Shown here in pieces: positions 1-6,903 of a stretch of 12,107 bases of DNA. The position numbers and the translations under genes were made by a program. The notes under the pieces are model-generated. The model had not been told where the DNA came from, ran no database searches, and saw only the letters and a program-made list of their open reading frames with translations. Location of the stretch: the NCBI GenBank assembly GCA_005887855.1, contig VBQB01000108.1:1-12107 (forward strand). The letters are read 5' to 3'. Within the stretch, counting starts at the first letter, position 1, and every line of letters starts with the position of its first letter. The stretch comes from Verrucomicrobiota bacterium. GTDB lineage: Bacteria > Verrucomicrobiota > Verrucomicrobiae > Chthoniobacterales > UBA10450.

Positions 1-1928
1 TCGACCGCGATCTGGAAACCATTTGTGCAAAATGTCTGGAGCGCGAACCAAACGCGCGCTATCGCTCGGCCGGGGATCTGGCCGAAGACCTTGAACGCTG
101 GCTCGCCGGCCGCCATATCATTGCGCGTCCAGTTTCGGCGCCAGTGCTCGCGCTACGCTGGTCGCGCCGGAATCCGATTACTGCGGGATTGGCTGCACTC
201 TTACTCACACTGGGGACAACGGTCGGGATAATGACTTGGGAAAGCGAACTAGTCGACCGTCCAGTAATGACTGGAATCGCCGTGCTGCCCTTTGAAAATC
301 TGAGCGAAACCAAAGAGAGCGCGTTTTTTGCCGATGGTATCCAGGACGGCATTTTGACCAAGCTGGCCAAGGTGGCCGACCTCAAGATAATCAGTCGCAC
401 CAGCGTCATGCAATATCGTGGGGCACGGAATACGCAGCAAATCGGCCGGGCACTGAATGTCTCTCACGTGCTGGAGGGAAGCGTCCGCAGGGAGGCGGGC
501 AAGATCCATCTAAACGCCCAACTGATTGATACCCGCACCGACACTCACGTTTGGGCGGAGGAATACGATCGGGATTTGACTGATCTGTTCGCAATCCAAA
601 GCGAGATCGCGCAAAAAGTCGCAGATCAACTTGAAACCAAAGTCTCAACTGTCGAGAAAGCCGCCATCCAGGAGCCACCGACCAGGGATCTTGTTGCCTA
701 CGATTTCTACTTGCGAGCCAAAGACCTCATCAATGGCATTTCGTTTAGCACGCGGGCAAAAGAAAATTTGTTCGACGCCGTGCAACTCCTTGAACAGGCG
801 ATCGCACGCGACCCTTCGTTCTTTGATGCCTATTGCCAGCTCGCGGGGGCGCATGACCGGATGTATTTCTTTGGTTTCGACCACACGGAGGCACGCCTCA
901 GATTGGTCGAAACAGCCATTCAATCTCTCCGCAGTCTGCACCCGAACTCCGGAGAGGTACATCTGGCCCTCGCCCAGCATCTTTACTGGGCGTATGGGGA
1001 TTACGATCGAGCCCGAGAGGAGCTGGTTGCCGCCCGGCGTACGCTGCCGAACGAATCTCGAATTCCTCTAATGGCTGGCTACATTGACCGGCGGCAGGGT
1101 CACTGGGACAAATCCCTGGAGGAAATGAAGCAGGCGCTGGAGTTGGACCCGCGCAATTTTACCATCCTCCATCAAATCTCTCTTAATTACGAAGGTTTGC
1201 GCCGATATAAGGAGATGGCCACGACTCTGGATCGCGCGCTGGCGATAGCTCCCAAAGATGTTCCCAGCCGGGTAAGACGCGCTTGGGTTGATCTCGAATG
1301 GCGCTCAGATCCAAAACCGCTGCATACAGCAATTCAGACGATCCTGGCCGAGGACCCGAACGCGGCGCCTGTTCTCGTTGAGCAATGGCTCGCCGTTGCC
1401 TTACGTGAGCGCGATGCCGCCGCGGCCGAGCGCGCGCTGGCCGCCATGCCGGCTGGTGGGGGCGGATGCTACGACGACGGCATTCCATTTCCTAACAGTT
1501 GGTGCGAGGGTCTTGTCGCCCGGCTCCGCGGCGATGAGCCGGCAGCTCGTGCCGCCTTCACCAAAGCGCGAATAGAGCTCCAGCAAATGATGCGCGACCA
1601 ACCCGACTACGCGCAGGGTCTCTGCGCGCTCGGTGTTATTGATGCTGCTTTGGGAAATAAGGAGGACGCCGTTCGCGAAGGCCGGCGCGCAGTCGAGCTA
1701 ATACCCGTCAGCAAAAGCGCCACCGAGAGCCCGCTCTTGATGCAGTACCTGGCAGTCATTTATGCATGGACGGGCGACAACGATCGCGCAATCGAACGAT
1801 TGGCCGAGGCAGCGAAGCTGCCGGGGAGCTGTTTGAGCTACGGCCATTTGCGTCTCAATCCGATTTGGGACCCGCTGCGAGGAGACTCGCGCTTTGATAA
1901 GATCATCGCTTCGCTTGCGCCGAAGTAA
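1..1928 (+). CDS. Ser/Thr protein kinase with TolB-like and TPR domains, C-terminal part (5' end cut by window)
   Basis: The frame is open from base 3, so the first in-frame ATG (144) is internal and not the true start; the gene begins upstream. About 641 residues are visible. Residues 1-40 match the end of a Hanks-type kinase C-lobe (ICAKCLEREPNARYRSAGDLAEDL), which fixes the family although the catalytic loop lies outside the window. A basic stretch and a hydrophobic segment (about residues 58-79) form one membrane span. Residues 90-210 resemble the TolB/FlgO-like N-terminal domain seen in adenylate-cyclase/kinase-TPR proteins (IAVLPFENLS, FADGIQDGILTKLAKV, VLEGSVRR, HVWAEEYDRDL). The remainder is helical with TPR-like spacing (for example ALELDPRNF) and ends around LNPIWDPLRGDSRF, a common terminus in this family. 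Expected role: cytoplasmic kinase domain linked through the membrane to an external sensing or scaffold region. Substrate unknown. Confidence 0.9.
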   Translation, partial: DRDLETICAKCLEREPNARYRSAGDLAEDLERWLAGRHIIARPVSAPVLALRWSRRNPITAGLAALLLTLGTTVGIMTWESELVDRPVMTGIAVLPFENLSETKESAFFADGIQDGILTKLAKVADLKIISRTSVMQYRGARNTQQIGRALNVSHVLEGSVRREAGKIHLNAQLIDTRTDTHVWAEEYDRDLTDLFAIQSEIAQKVADQLETKVSTVEKAAIQEPPTRDLVAYDFYLRAKDLINGISFSTRAKENLFDAVQLLEQAIARDPSFFDAYCQLAGAHDRMYFFGFDHTEARLRLVETAIQSLRSLHPNSGEVHLALAQHLYWAYGDYDRAREELVAARRTLPNESRIPLMAGYIDRRQGHWDKSLEEMKQALELDPRNFTILHQISLNYEGLRRYKEMATTLDRALAIAPKDVPSRVRRAWVDLEWRSDPKPLHTAIQTILAEDPNAAPVLVEQWLAVALRERDAAAAERALAAMPAGGGGCYDDGIPFPNSWCEGLVARLRGDEPAARAAFTKARIELQQMMRDQPDYAQGLCALGVIDAALGNKEDAVREGRRAVELIPVSKSATESPLLMQYLAVIYAWTGDNDRAIERLAEAAKLPGSCLSYGHLRLNPIWDPLRGDSRFDKIIASLAPK

Positions 1929-2652
1929 GACAGCACGCCGCAGGGTTTTGAATTAGTCTTGCCGCAGCCGGCGCCGTCGGGAGCTTTGATTTATGGGAGC
2001 TTTCGACGACAGAAAATCTTCTTCGATACCACGTTTAAAACGGTAAACGCGTGTTCGTTGATTGTCAGTCCGGCAACTGCGGGATGAAAAGGCTCAACCA
2101 AACCGGAAAGAATGGATGAGCCCTTCAGCATGTAAGAAGACGACCGAAGTCATCTCTGTAGTGTGCGCTCCTTGAGCTTGAGCGAAATGGCCTGCGGTAA
2201 TCAAAGCGCTTGAAGAGCACATTATCAAAGTAGTGCAGGAAAGTGGACGATCGTTTGCGCCAACGTCTTTCGCGCCTAGGTGACGGCAAAGGCATCGACA
2301 ACTGGCACAGCCTCCCAGCCCACTTAGGCCGGTCTATTGGAGAAGAAATCGTTCCTGTGCGCGCCGGCATGGAGCGACCGAAAGAACATCGAAGTGCACA
2401 CGAACCGGCGCTTCAAACGCCAGGGCCGCGAAGGCGCCGAACATCTTGCTCAACTTCTCTGGCTTCAGACTCACCGCAAGATTGGACCCACTGGTGGAAC
2501 AAAACTGCCTTAGTTAAAACCAAAACCCCCACGGGCTGACATTCATCGGCCCCACCGCCTAACTGATAATTGACCAACTACTCGAGTGTGCGAACCTATT
2601 CTTTTTTTTTTTGTTCTTGACAATAAGGGCAACCGCCCTTAGCTGCCAAGTT
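1929..2652. other. Intergenic stretch with no convincing gene
   Basis: About 720 bases between the kinase stop and the next plausible start. Open frames here (for example 2243-2539 on plus and 2125-2370 on minus) give low-complexity Arg/Ser/Pro-rich translations with no recognisable motif, no ribosome binding site and no coding-like composition. A direct repeat GGGAGCTTT occurs at 1979-1987 and 1995-2003. An 11-base T run lies at 2602-2612. I see no clear terminator for the kinase gene and no transposase remnant that I can name. It may hold a decayed gene or the promoter of the downstream cluster. Confidence 0.6.
2602..2641 (+). promoter_or_regulatory. T-run plus small hairpin upstream of the 2653 ORF
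   Basis: An 11-T run (2602-2612) is followed by TTGACA (2617-2622) and a perfect 7-bp hairpin TAAGGGC-AACC-GCCCTTA (2624-2641), ending 11 bases before the ATG at 2653. The T run precedes the hairpin, so on the plus strand this is not an intrinsic terminator. TTGACA matches a -35 box, but no good -10 box lies 16-18 bases downstream. The hairpin would occupy the ribosome binding site position of the small ORF. Function is unproven. Confidence 0.25.
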
Positions 2653-2931
2653 ATGAACAAAGACCAACCTGGAATCGCTAAACGTTTTGTCGCGGCAGTG
2701 CTCGTGACTATGGCAGTTGTGGGGGTCAGCGCCCTTGCAATGCATACGCCCACTCATAACCCAAACGCTCTGGCTCGTCCCCTGAAGAGTATTCAAACGG
2801 ATAAAGCAATACAGTTTCAGGCATTCTTGCCCCCAGTATATTGCACTCGCTTCGTGGAGAGAGTCCCATCAATGACTGCGGAAAGTAAGGCTTCGACTGA
2901 GAATTTGAAATTAATCGCGGCGGCATTTTAA
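2653..2931 (+). CDS. Small hypothetical protein with N-terminal hydrophobic segment (possible exported peptide)
   Basis: A 92-residue ORF starting at ATG 2653. An upstream in-frame TTG at 2611 would add 14 residues but lies in the T-run region and is less likely. After a short charged start (MNKDQPGIAKR) there is a hydrophobic stretch (about residues 11-29, FVAAVLVTMAVVGVSALAM) that could be a signal peptide or anchor, then a polar 60-residue tail with one cysteine. No family is recognised. No Shine-Dalgarno is visible; a small hairpin sits there instead. It lies 42 bases before a gene pair encoding a membrane protein and an HTTM protein on the same strand, so it may be the first gene of that cluster and conceivably the exported substrate. 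It could also be a chance ORF; codon use is plausible but not decisive. Confidence 0.4.
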   Translation: MNKDQPGIAKRFVAAVLVTMAVVGVSALAMHTPTHNPNALARPLKSIQTDKAIQFQAFLPPVYCTRFVERVPSMTAESKASTENLKLIAAAF

Positions 2932-2961
2932 GCCCGGTTCGCCGTTTTAGTTCGGTGACCT

Positions 2962-2967
2962 GAAGGA
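2962..2967 (+). promoter_or_regulatory. Ribosome binding site deciding a TTG start
   Basis: GAAGGA lies six bases before TTG at 2974. An in-frame TGA at 2956 closes the frame upstream. No in-frame ATG or GTG precedes the hydrophobic N-terminus, and the ATG at 2967 is in another frame that stops after five codons. TTG is therefore the best start of the following gene. Confidence 0.65.
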
Positions 2968-2973
2968 TGTGCT

Positions 2974-3585
2974 TTGGGCGCTAAGCGCATTTATGCGGTT
3001 TGCGCCGGGGTACATTTTTTCCTTTTAACAGCAGTTTCCCTTCGCGGGATATTCGCGCTTGTCGCGGAGGACGCGACCATATTGCCGTCTGCGCTCGATA
3101 AGTACGCGCGCGGTGGCGAGGTGGTTCTGGCATCGGTATTGGGGAAGGACCTCGCTGCGTCTAATCCGGCGCGGCGGGGTATAGTGGCCTATCTGGATGC
3201 TGTGGGCAGCCAATCGGGATACACCTTTTTTGCGCCGAATGTCCCAGGTTACTACAAGTTAATCTTGGAACTATATTACCATGACGGACGAGTCGAATAT
3301 GACTTGCCGCATGTGACCGGCGGAGCAGCCGCCCTTCGTTTGGACGGTTTATTAGACAGGTTGGCGGATCCCGGTTACGAGCCTTTACGGGAAGTGGTGG
3401 TCAAAATGCTCGCGTTCTCCATTTGGCGGGAGCACCCTGATGTTAAAAAGATTCGGGCCATTTTCGGATCAGTCACCCCGCCGAGTATCAGTGACTTTGA
3501 ACAAGGAAAAAGAGAATCGTTCCAACCTCTGTTCAGTTACGATTTCAGCCTTCGAAATGAAGAGAACCAGTCAACGTCCCAATGA
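2974..3585 (+). CDS. Single-pass membrane protein, SdpA/DUF5819-like partner of HTTM protein
   Basis: 203 residues from a TTG start with a well-placed Shine-Dalgarno. One N-terminal hydrophobic segment (about residues 7-30) is followed by a soluble domain that should face outside the cytoplasm. The segment SGYTFFAPNVPGYYKL (residues 81-96) resembles the FFAPN-type motif I associate with SdpA/DUF5819-like proteins encoded beside HTTM proteins. This is a family-level impression that I could not test. Its stop overlaps the ATG of the HTTM gene (ATGA at 3582-3585), indicating translational coupling and a shared function, probably as a membrane complex. In Bacillus, SdpA and SdpB (an HTTM protein) together mature the SdpC toxin peptide; whether this pair acts on a peptide is inference. 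The C-terminus (after about 175) is polar and probably disordered. Confidence 0.75.
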   Translation: MGAKRIYAVCAGVHFFLLTAVSLRGIFALVAEDATILPSALDKYARGGEVVLASVLGKDLAASNPARRGIVAYLDAVGSQSGYTFFAPNVPGYYKLILELYYHDGRVEYDLPHVTGGAAALRLDGLLDRLADPGYEPLREVVVKMLAFSIWREHPDVKKIRAIFGSVTPPSISDFEQGKRESFQPLFSYDFSLRNEENQSTSQ

Positions 3586-4541
3586 GACGGCTGCGAGCAT
3601 GGGGCAACGATTTGATCGGCTTTTTGTTTCTGCCAGAAACCGACAAGTGGCTTACCGTTTTGCGTGTCGGTCTGGGTCTGCAAGTAACCGTCTACGCGCT
3701 CTTCTTAAAGAGTGACTGGCAGTACTTGTTCGCCGGGACTGGCAAGGGTCTTGTCAGTCGCGAATTGGGGGAGGCCATTATCTCTTTCGACAGTCCTTTC
3801 ATTCCGAAACTTGGCTGGCTTGTTACTCTCGGCGGCCACGTCAACATCGGGGAAGAAACCGTACTTTCTGTTGCCTGGGCCTGCTTGCTTGTGGCGGGAT
3901 GTTGTTTGTTGCTGGGACTTTTTTGCCGCCCGGCAGCTATAAGTGCTTGGTTTCTTCACCTCTGCGCAGCTCAAAGTGGAGGGTTGCTGGCATACGGCGC
4001 CGATAACTTTATGACGATGGGACTATTTTATTTGATGTTGTCGCCGCTGCCCGATCGGTACTCCCTTGATCATTGGCTGGGAAAAACAAAACCGAAGAAT
4101 CCACAACTTTTAGGCTTTTGGCGGCGCGTCTTACAATTGCACCTTTGCCTCGTTTACTTTTTCGGAGGCCTGGGAAAATCCCTCGGTAGCGGTTGGTGGG
4201 ATGGATCAAATCTCTGGCGAGCGCTGATACGACCACCTTTTGACATCATTTCACCAGACATTCTTATTCGATTCAAATACCTTTTGCCCATCCTCGGAAT
4301 TTCAATCTGTCTGATCGAACTTGGTTATGTATTTTGCATTTGGATGAAAAAGACTCGGTTCATTTGGCTAGTTTGCATTGTGGCGATGCATATCGCCATC
4401 GGACTGACAATGGGAATGTATCTCTTCGCGCTGATCATGATCGTATTGAATCTCGCCGCGTTCGGCCCTGATTTCGGATCTCTTTTCCTCGCGTATCGTG
4501 AACGATTCCGCCCAGTCTTGCCAGAACGGCTCTCGCCGTGA
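3582..4541 (+). CDS. HTTM-domain multi-pass membrane protein (SdpB / gamma-carboxylase-like membrane domain)
   Basis: 319 residues with about six or more hydrophobic segments (near 25-43, 94-114, 118-135, 140-156, 183-199, 233-254, 260-295). The pattern matches the HTTM domain (horizontally transferred transmembrane domain), shared by vitamin K-dependent gamma-carboxylase-related proteins and SdpB: LRVGLGL at 27-33, DNFMTMGLFYLMLSPLPDRYSLD (141-163), QLHLCLVYFFGGLGKSLGSG (185-204) followed by WWDGSNLWRAL, then an ELGYVF helix and the terminal MHIAIGLTMGMYLFALIMI segment. The large carboxylase C-terminal domain is absent, so vitamin-K-type carboxylation is not implied. The start codon overlaps the preceding stop, so this is the distal gene of a coupled pair. 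Likely role: membrane partner in processing, modifying or transporting something exported. The exact chemistry is unknown. Confidence 0.85.
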   Translation: MRRLRAWGNDLIGFLFLPETDKWLTVLRVGLGLQVTVYALFLKSDWQYLFAGTGKGLVSRELGEAIISFDSPFIPKLGWLVTLGGHVNIGEETVLSVAWACLLVAGCCLLLGLFCRPAAISAWFLHLCAAQSGGLLAYGADNFMTMGLFYLMLSPLPDRYSLDHWLGKTKPKNPQLLGFWRRVLQLHLCLVYFFGGLGKSLGSGWWDGSNLWRALIRPPFDIISPDILIRFKYLLPILGISICLIELGYVFCIWMKKTRFIWLVCIVAMHIAIGLTMGMYLFALIMIVLNLAAFGPDFGSLFLAYRERFRPVLPERLSP

Positions 4542-4730
4542 CGGGGCCTGATCCCAAATAAGCGTCGTTGCCCGCCTTAGCGGACTCAGTAACCACGAAT
4601 CAACACGGACCATGGCAGGAGTTTAGGCCACACGGGCTGCCGCGGTCGGCGACCGCGGCTACAACTCCCAACAAACGCATTCATGAGTTCGTGCTCGTTG
4701 GTGTGCATTCGTATTTAACTGCTGGACGAA
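4542..4730. other. Convergent intergenic region made of degenerate repeats
   Basis: The region lies between the 3' ends of the HTTM gene (plus) and the DUF721 gene (minus). It contains a 9-bp GC-rich hairpin, flanked by sequence such as CCACGAATCAACACGG (4601-4616) and, on the other side, GTGTGCATTCGT, roughly the inverse of the first. The arrangement looks like a decayed repeat with inverted ends. No gene is seen. Confidence 0.5.
4639..4659. repeat. Palindromic repeat with 9-bp stem, possible bidirectional terminator
   Basis: GCCGCGGTC (4639-4647), loop GGC, GACCGCGGC (4651-4659): a perfect 9-bp stem. It sits between convergent genes, where a bidirectional terminator would be useful, but no T-run flanks either side. 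The 25 bases at 4641-4665, read on the minus strand, match 9096-9120 at all but one position, so this is a member of a dispersed repeat family and not a private terminator. Confidence 0.7.
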
Positions 4731-5093
4731 TCAACCGATCCGGAAACGAAGGTCGCGAATCGTTTTTCCGCCGAAGCGTTTTTTTAACTTCCGCAAGATT
4801 TCAGGCTTGGAGACTTGCTCGAGTTCGTAATGGAGAGCCGGTTGAAGAACGCGGACGTACAAGACGCCTTCCCGCAGCGCGACTGGCGACGAGTGCGCGG
4901 CGATAAATTCGCCGACGATCTTTGACCAGGCGTCGATCACTTCGGTCTCGTGCAAACGCTCGCGCAGTCCGAGGCGTTGCATGAGCTTCGGGACCAACTC
5001 AGCGGGTGACTGCCAGCGATCCGGTCGCGTCTTTCTTTCGGGCAAGCCGCGCCATTCGGCAATAACCGCAGTGCGAAGAGCGGCGTTGTTCAT
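4731..5093 (-). CDS. dciA: DciA/DUF721-family protein (predicted DnaB helicase loader)
   Basis: 120 residues with the DUF721 signature: AWSKIVGEFIAAHSSPVALR (55-74), then GVLYVRVLQPALHYELE (76-92) and the closing RKLKKRFGGKTIRDLRFRIG. The order of tryptophan helix, strand pair with a 'leave it to the sun' type LYV segment, then helix and final basic strand is typical of the DciA core, and the length is near the usual ~100-170 residues. DciA is the widespread bacterial loader of the replicative helicase DnaB. The disordered tail found in some members is missing, and the N-terminal extension is short. It is downstream of rpoN on the same strand with a 219-base gap, so it may be separately transcribed. 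No strong Shine-Dalgarno is seen before ATG 5093. Confidence 0.85.
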   Translation of the reverse strand: MNNAALRTAVIAEWRGLPERKTRPDRWQSPAELVPKLMQRLGLRERLHETEVIDAWSKIVGEFIAAHSSPVALREGVLYVRVLQPALHYELEQVSKPEILRKLKKRFGGKTIRDLRFRIG

Positions 5094-5114
5094 CTCGAGA
5101 CATTAAGCCACAGA

Positions 5115-5150
5115 CTCCGTGCTGAGCAACGCCGAAGCATGAGCACGGAG
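5115..5150. terminator. 9-bp inverted repeat between rpoN and dciA
   Basis: CTCCGTGCT (5115-5123) pairs exactly with AGCACGGAG (5142-5150) around an 18-base loop. It lies after the rpoN stop and before the dciA start on the minus strand. No T-tract follows on the minus strand, so it is a weak terminator candidate and could instead be a repeat remnant. A nearby 10-bp palindrome GGGCGCGCCC (5188-5197) lies in the same gap. Confidence 0.35.
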
Positions 5151-5312
5151 CCAACGTTAAAGAATTGAAGCCTGAAAATGAATCGAGGGCGCGCCCGACA
5201 GTCTCGCCCTACCTTCTGCGGTTGATGACTCCGACTACGTTCGCGAGCAGCCAGCCGCGACCACACCGACTCAACGAGGTAACGATTTAGCCATTCAACG
5301 TGACGCTTGGCA

Positions 5313-6731
5313 TCAATACTTCCGCCGCATATTGCTCGGCAAAATGTTCAACTCGGTGCGGTACTTGGCGACGGTGCGCCGGGCGATCGGGATGCCGCGC
5401 GCTCTCAGAATTTCGACGATCTCCTGGTCGCTCAAGGGCGCGTTGCCATCCTCGTGCTTCACCAGATCAAGGATGGCTTCTTTTACGCTGGTGTTGCTCA
5501 TCGATTCGCCAGTGGCGGTTTGATAGCCGGGCGTGAAAAAGTATTTCATCTCGAAAACACCCTGCGGCGTAGCCATGTATTTGCCGGAAACCGCGCGGCT
5601 CACCGTGGTCTCATGCACGCCCACCGCCTCGGCGATTTCCCCCATGGTCATCGGTTTCAGCTGCGATGTGCCATGCTCAAAAAAGTCGCGCTGCCGCGAA
5701 ACGATCTGGTGCGCGATGTTGGAAATCGTTTGCTGGCGCTGGTGGATCGATCGGATCAGGAATTTGCCGCTCCGAATTTTGTCGCGGACGTAATCTTTGA
5801 CTTCACTGCCGTTGTTGTCCTGCGCGATGATGTCTTTGTACGTGTTGCTGATCCGCAGATGCGGAATTTGCTCGTTATTTAAAATGATCTGGTAATCGCC
5901 GTTCACTTTTTCGACCGTCACGTCCGGCAGCACGTAATTTTGCGGCGCGGCAGAAAACGCCTGGCCGGGACGGGGATTAAGTCGCGCGATGTTGTTGGCG
6001 CCCTTCTGTACTTGCTCCACACCAATGCCCATTCGTCGTGCTATTTCGGGAAAGCGCCGCTTGCCCAAGTCCTCCATGTGCTCGGAGAGGATTTTATATT
6101 CAAGACTGTTTTGTTTTCCGTCACGCTGCAGCTGAATGAGCAGGCACTCGCGCAGATCGCGCGCGCCCACGCCCGGCGGATAAAAGCTCTGAATGAGGGC
6201 GAGCATTTTTTCGAAATCTTCCTTCGGGATGCCGGACGTGAGTGACATCTCTTCCGGCGTGCTTTGGAGAAATCCGTTGTCGTCGATGTTGCCGACGATT
6301 ATCTCCGCCGCTTTGCGATCATTCGCAGCGAGCGCGGTCTGATTCAGTTGCCCCATCAGATGCTGCTGAAGCGTTTCCTCTGTGGCGATGGAGTCGAAAA
6401 AGAATTGGCGTTTATCTTTCGCTTCCTGCGAACGGCCGCTGTAACTGCTCGATTGCGCCATGTAATCGCGCCATTCCTCATCCAATCGTGCCAGCTTATC
6501 GAATTCCTCTTTGAAATTATCGTCTGCTGAAGGCTCGGCGCGGTTGGGTTCGTCCGGGCTCGGCTCGTTCGGCAGGTCCTCCAGCACCGGGTTTGTTTCC
6601 ATTTCCTGTTGAACCAGATTGCGCAGCTCGAGGAGGGGCGCTTGAAGGATGAGAAGGCTCTGCTGGAGCTGCGGCGCCAGCACCTGTTGCAGCGCAAGGT
6701 TCTGCGACTGGTGCATTCCCTGTCCGGCCAT
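5313..6731 (-). CDS. rpoN: RNA polymerase sigma-54 factor
   Basis: 472 residues, the normal length for sigma-54. Region I is the glutamine/leucine-rich activator-contact segment (QNLALQQVLAPQLQQSLLIL, 10-29). Region II is acidic (about 51-87). The core-binding domain follows (about 107-300, with IVGNIDDNGFL at 145-155 and YPPGVGARDLRECLL at 184-198). The helix-turn-helix is at 362-382 (TMGEIAEAVGVHETTVSRAV) and the RpoN box ARRTVAKYR is at 450-458, which reads the -24 promoter element. The protein directs core RNA polymerase to -24/-12 promoters and needs an AAA+ activator; no such activator gene is in the window. The start is ATG 6731 or the internal ATG at 6716 (MHQSQNLAL); neither has a strong Shine-Dalgarno. 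The usual rpoN neighbours lptB and hpf are not adjacent. Confidence 0.97.
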   Translation of the reverse strand: MAGQGMHQSQNLALQQVLAPQLQQSLLILQAPLLELRNLVQQEMETNPVLEDLPNEPSPDEPNRAEPSADDNFKEEFDKLARLDEEWRDYMAQSSSYSGRSQEAKDKRQFFFDSIATEETLQQHLMGQLNQTALAANDRKAAEIIVGNIDDNGFLQSTPEEMSLTSGIPKEDFEKMLALIQSFYPPGVGARDLRECLLIQLQRDGKQNSLEYKILSEHMEDLGKRRFPEIARRMGIGVEQVQKGANNIARLNPRPGQAFSAAPQNYVLPDVTVEKVNGDYQIILNNEQIPHLRISNTYKDIIAQDNNGSEVKDYVRDKIRSGKFLIRSIHQRQQTISNIAHQIVSRQRDFFEHGTSQLKPMTMGEIAEAVGVHETTVSRAVSGKYMATPQGVFEMKYFFTPGYQTATGESMSNTSVKEAILDLVKHEDGNAPLSDQEIVEILRARGIPIARRTVAKYRTELNILPSNMRRKY

Positions 6732-6903
6732 ACGCCGAATTTACCGGTGCAGCCGGCGACAAGCAAGCAGTTCGGGGACAGAGATTTTTGTAGTCGTGCC
6801 CCTGTTCACCACAGCGAATCCGTCCCGTGGCGGACGGGGCGCGGTAGGAACGCAGGACTTTCAGTGATCCAGCATCCAGCCGAGCATCGAGCATCGAGAG
6901 TGC
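6732..6903. other. Gap between creatininase gene and rpoN with short repeats
   Basis: 172 bases upstream of rpoN on the minus strand, the likely site of its promoter, though I see no convincing -35/-10 pair. It contains tandem GAGCATC units (6882-6888, 6889-6895) next to CAGCATCCAGC. It also has an imperfect inverted repeat built from GTTCGGGGACAG (6770-6781) and GCCCCTGTTC (6799-6808), and a CCGTCC/GGACGG pair (6821-6836). No coding sequence is seen. Confidence 0.5.

Noticed and set aside
144..1928. Complete gene starting at ATG 144
   Set aside because: Upstream in-frame sequence to the window edge encodes the end of a kinase domain, so the gene starts outside the window.
2243..2539. 98-residue plus-strand open frame
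   Set aside because: Arg/Ser/Pro-rich translation without motif, ribosome binding site or recognisable family; overlapped by a similar-length frame on the other strand.
2602..2641. Intrinsic terminator (T-run with hairpin)
   Set aside because: The T-run precedes the hairpin on the plus strand, and on the minus strand the run after the hairpin is A, so neither orientation fits.
2617..2645. Sigma-70 promoter from the TTGACA box
   Set aside because: No acceptable -10 box at 16-18 bases (TAGCTG and neighbours are poor).
3582..4541. Vitamin K-dependent gamma-carboxylase function
   Set aside because: Only the membrane HTTM part is present; the large extracytoplasmic carboxylase region is missing.
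5307..5882. 191-residue open frame opposite rpoN
   Set aside because: Shadow frame: the minus strand encodes the conserved sigma-54 C-terminal domains over the same bases.
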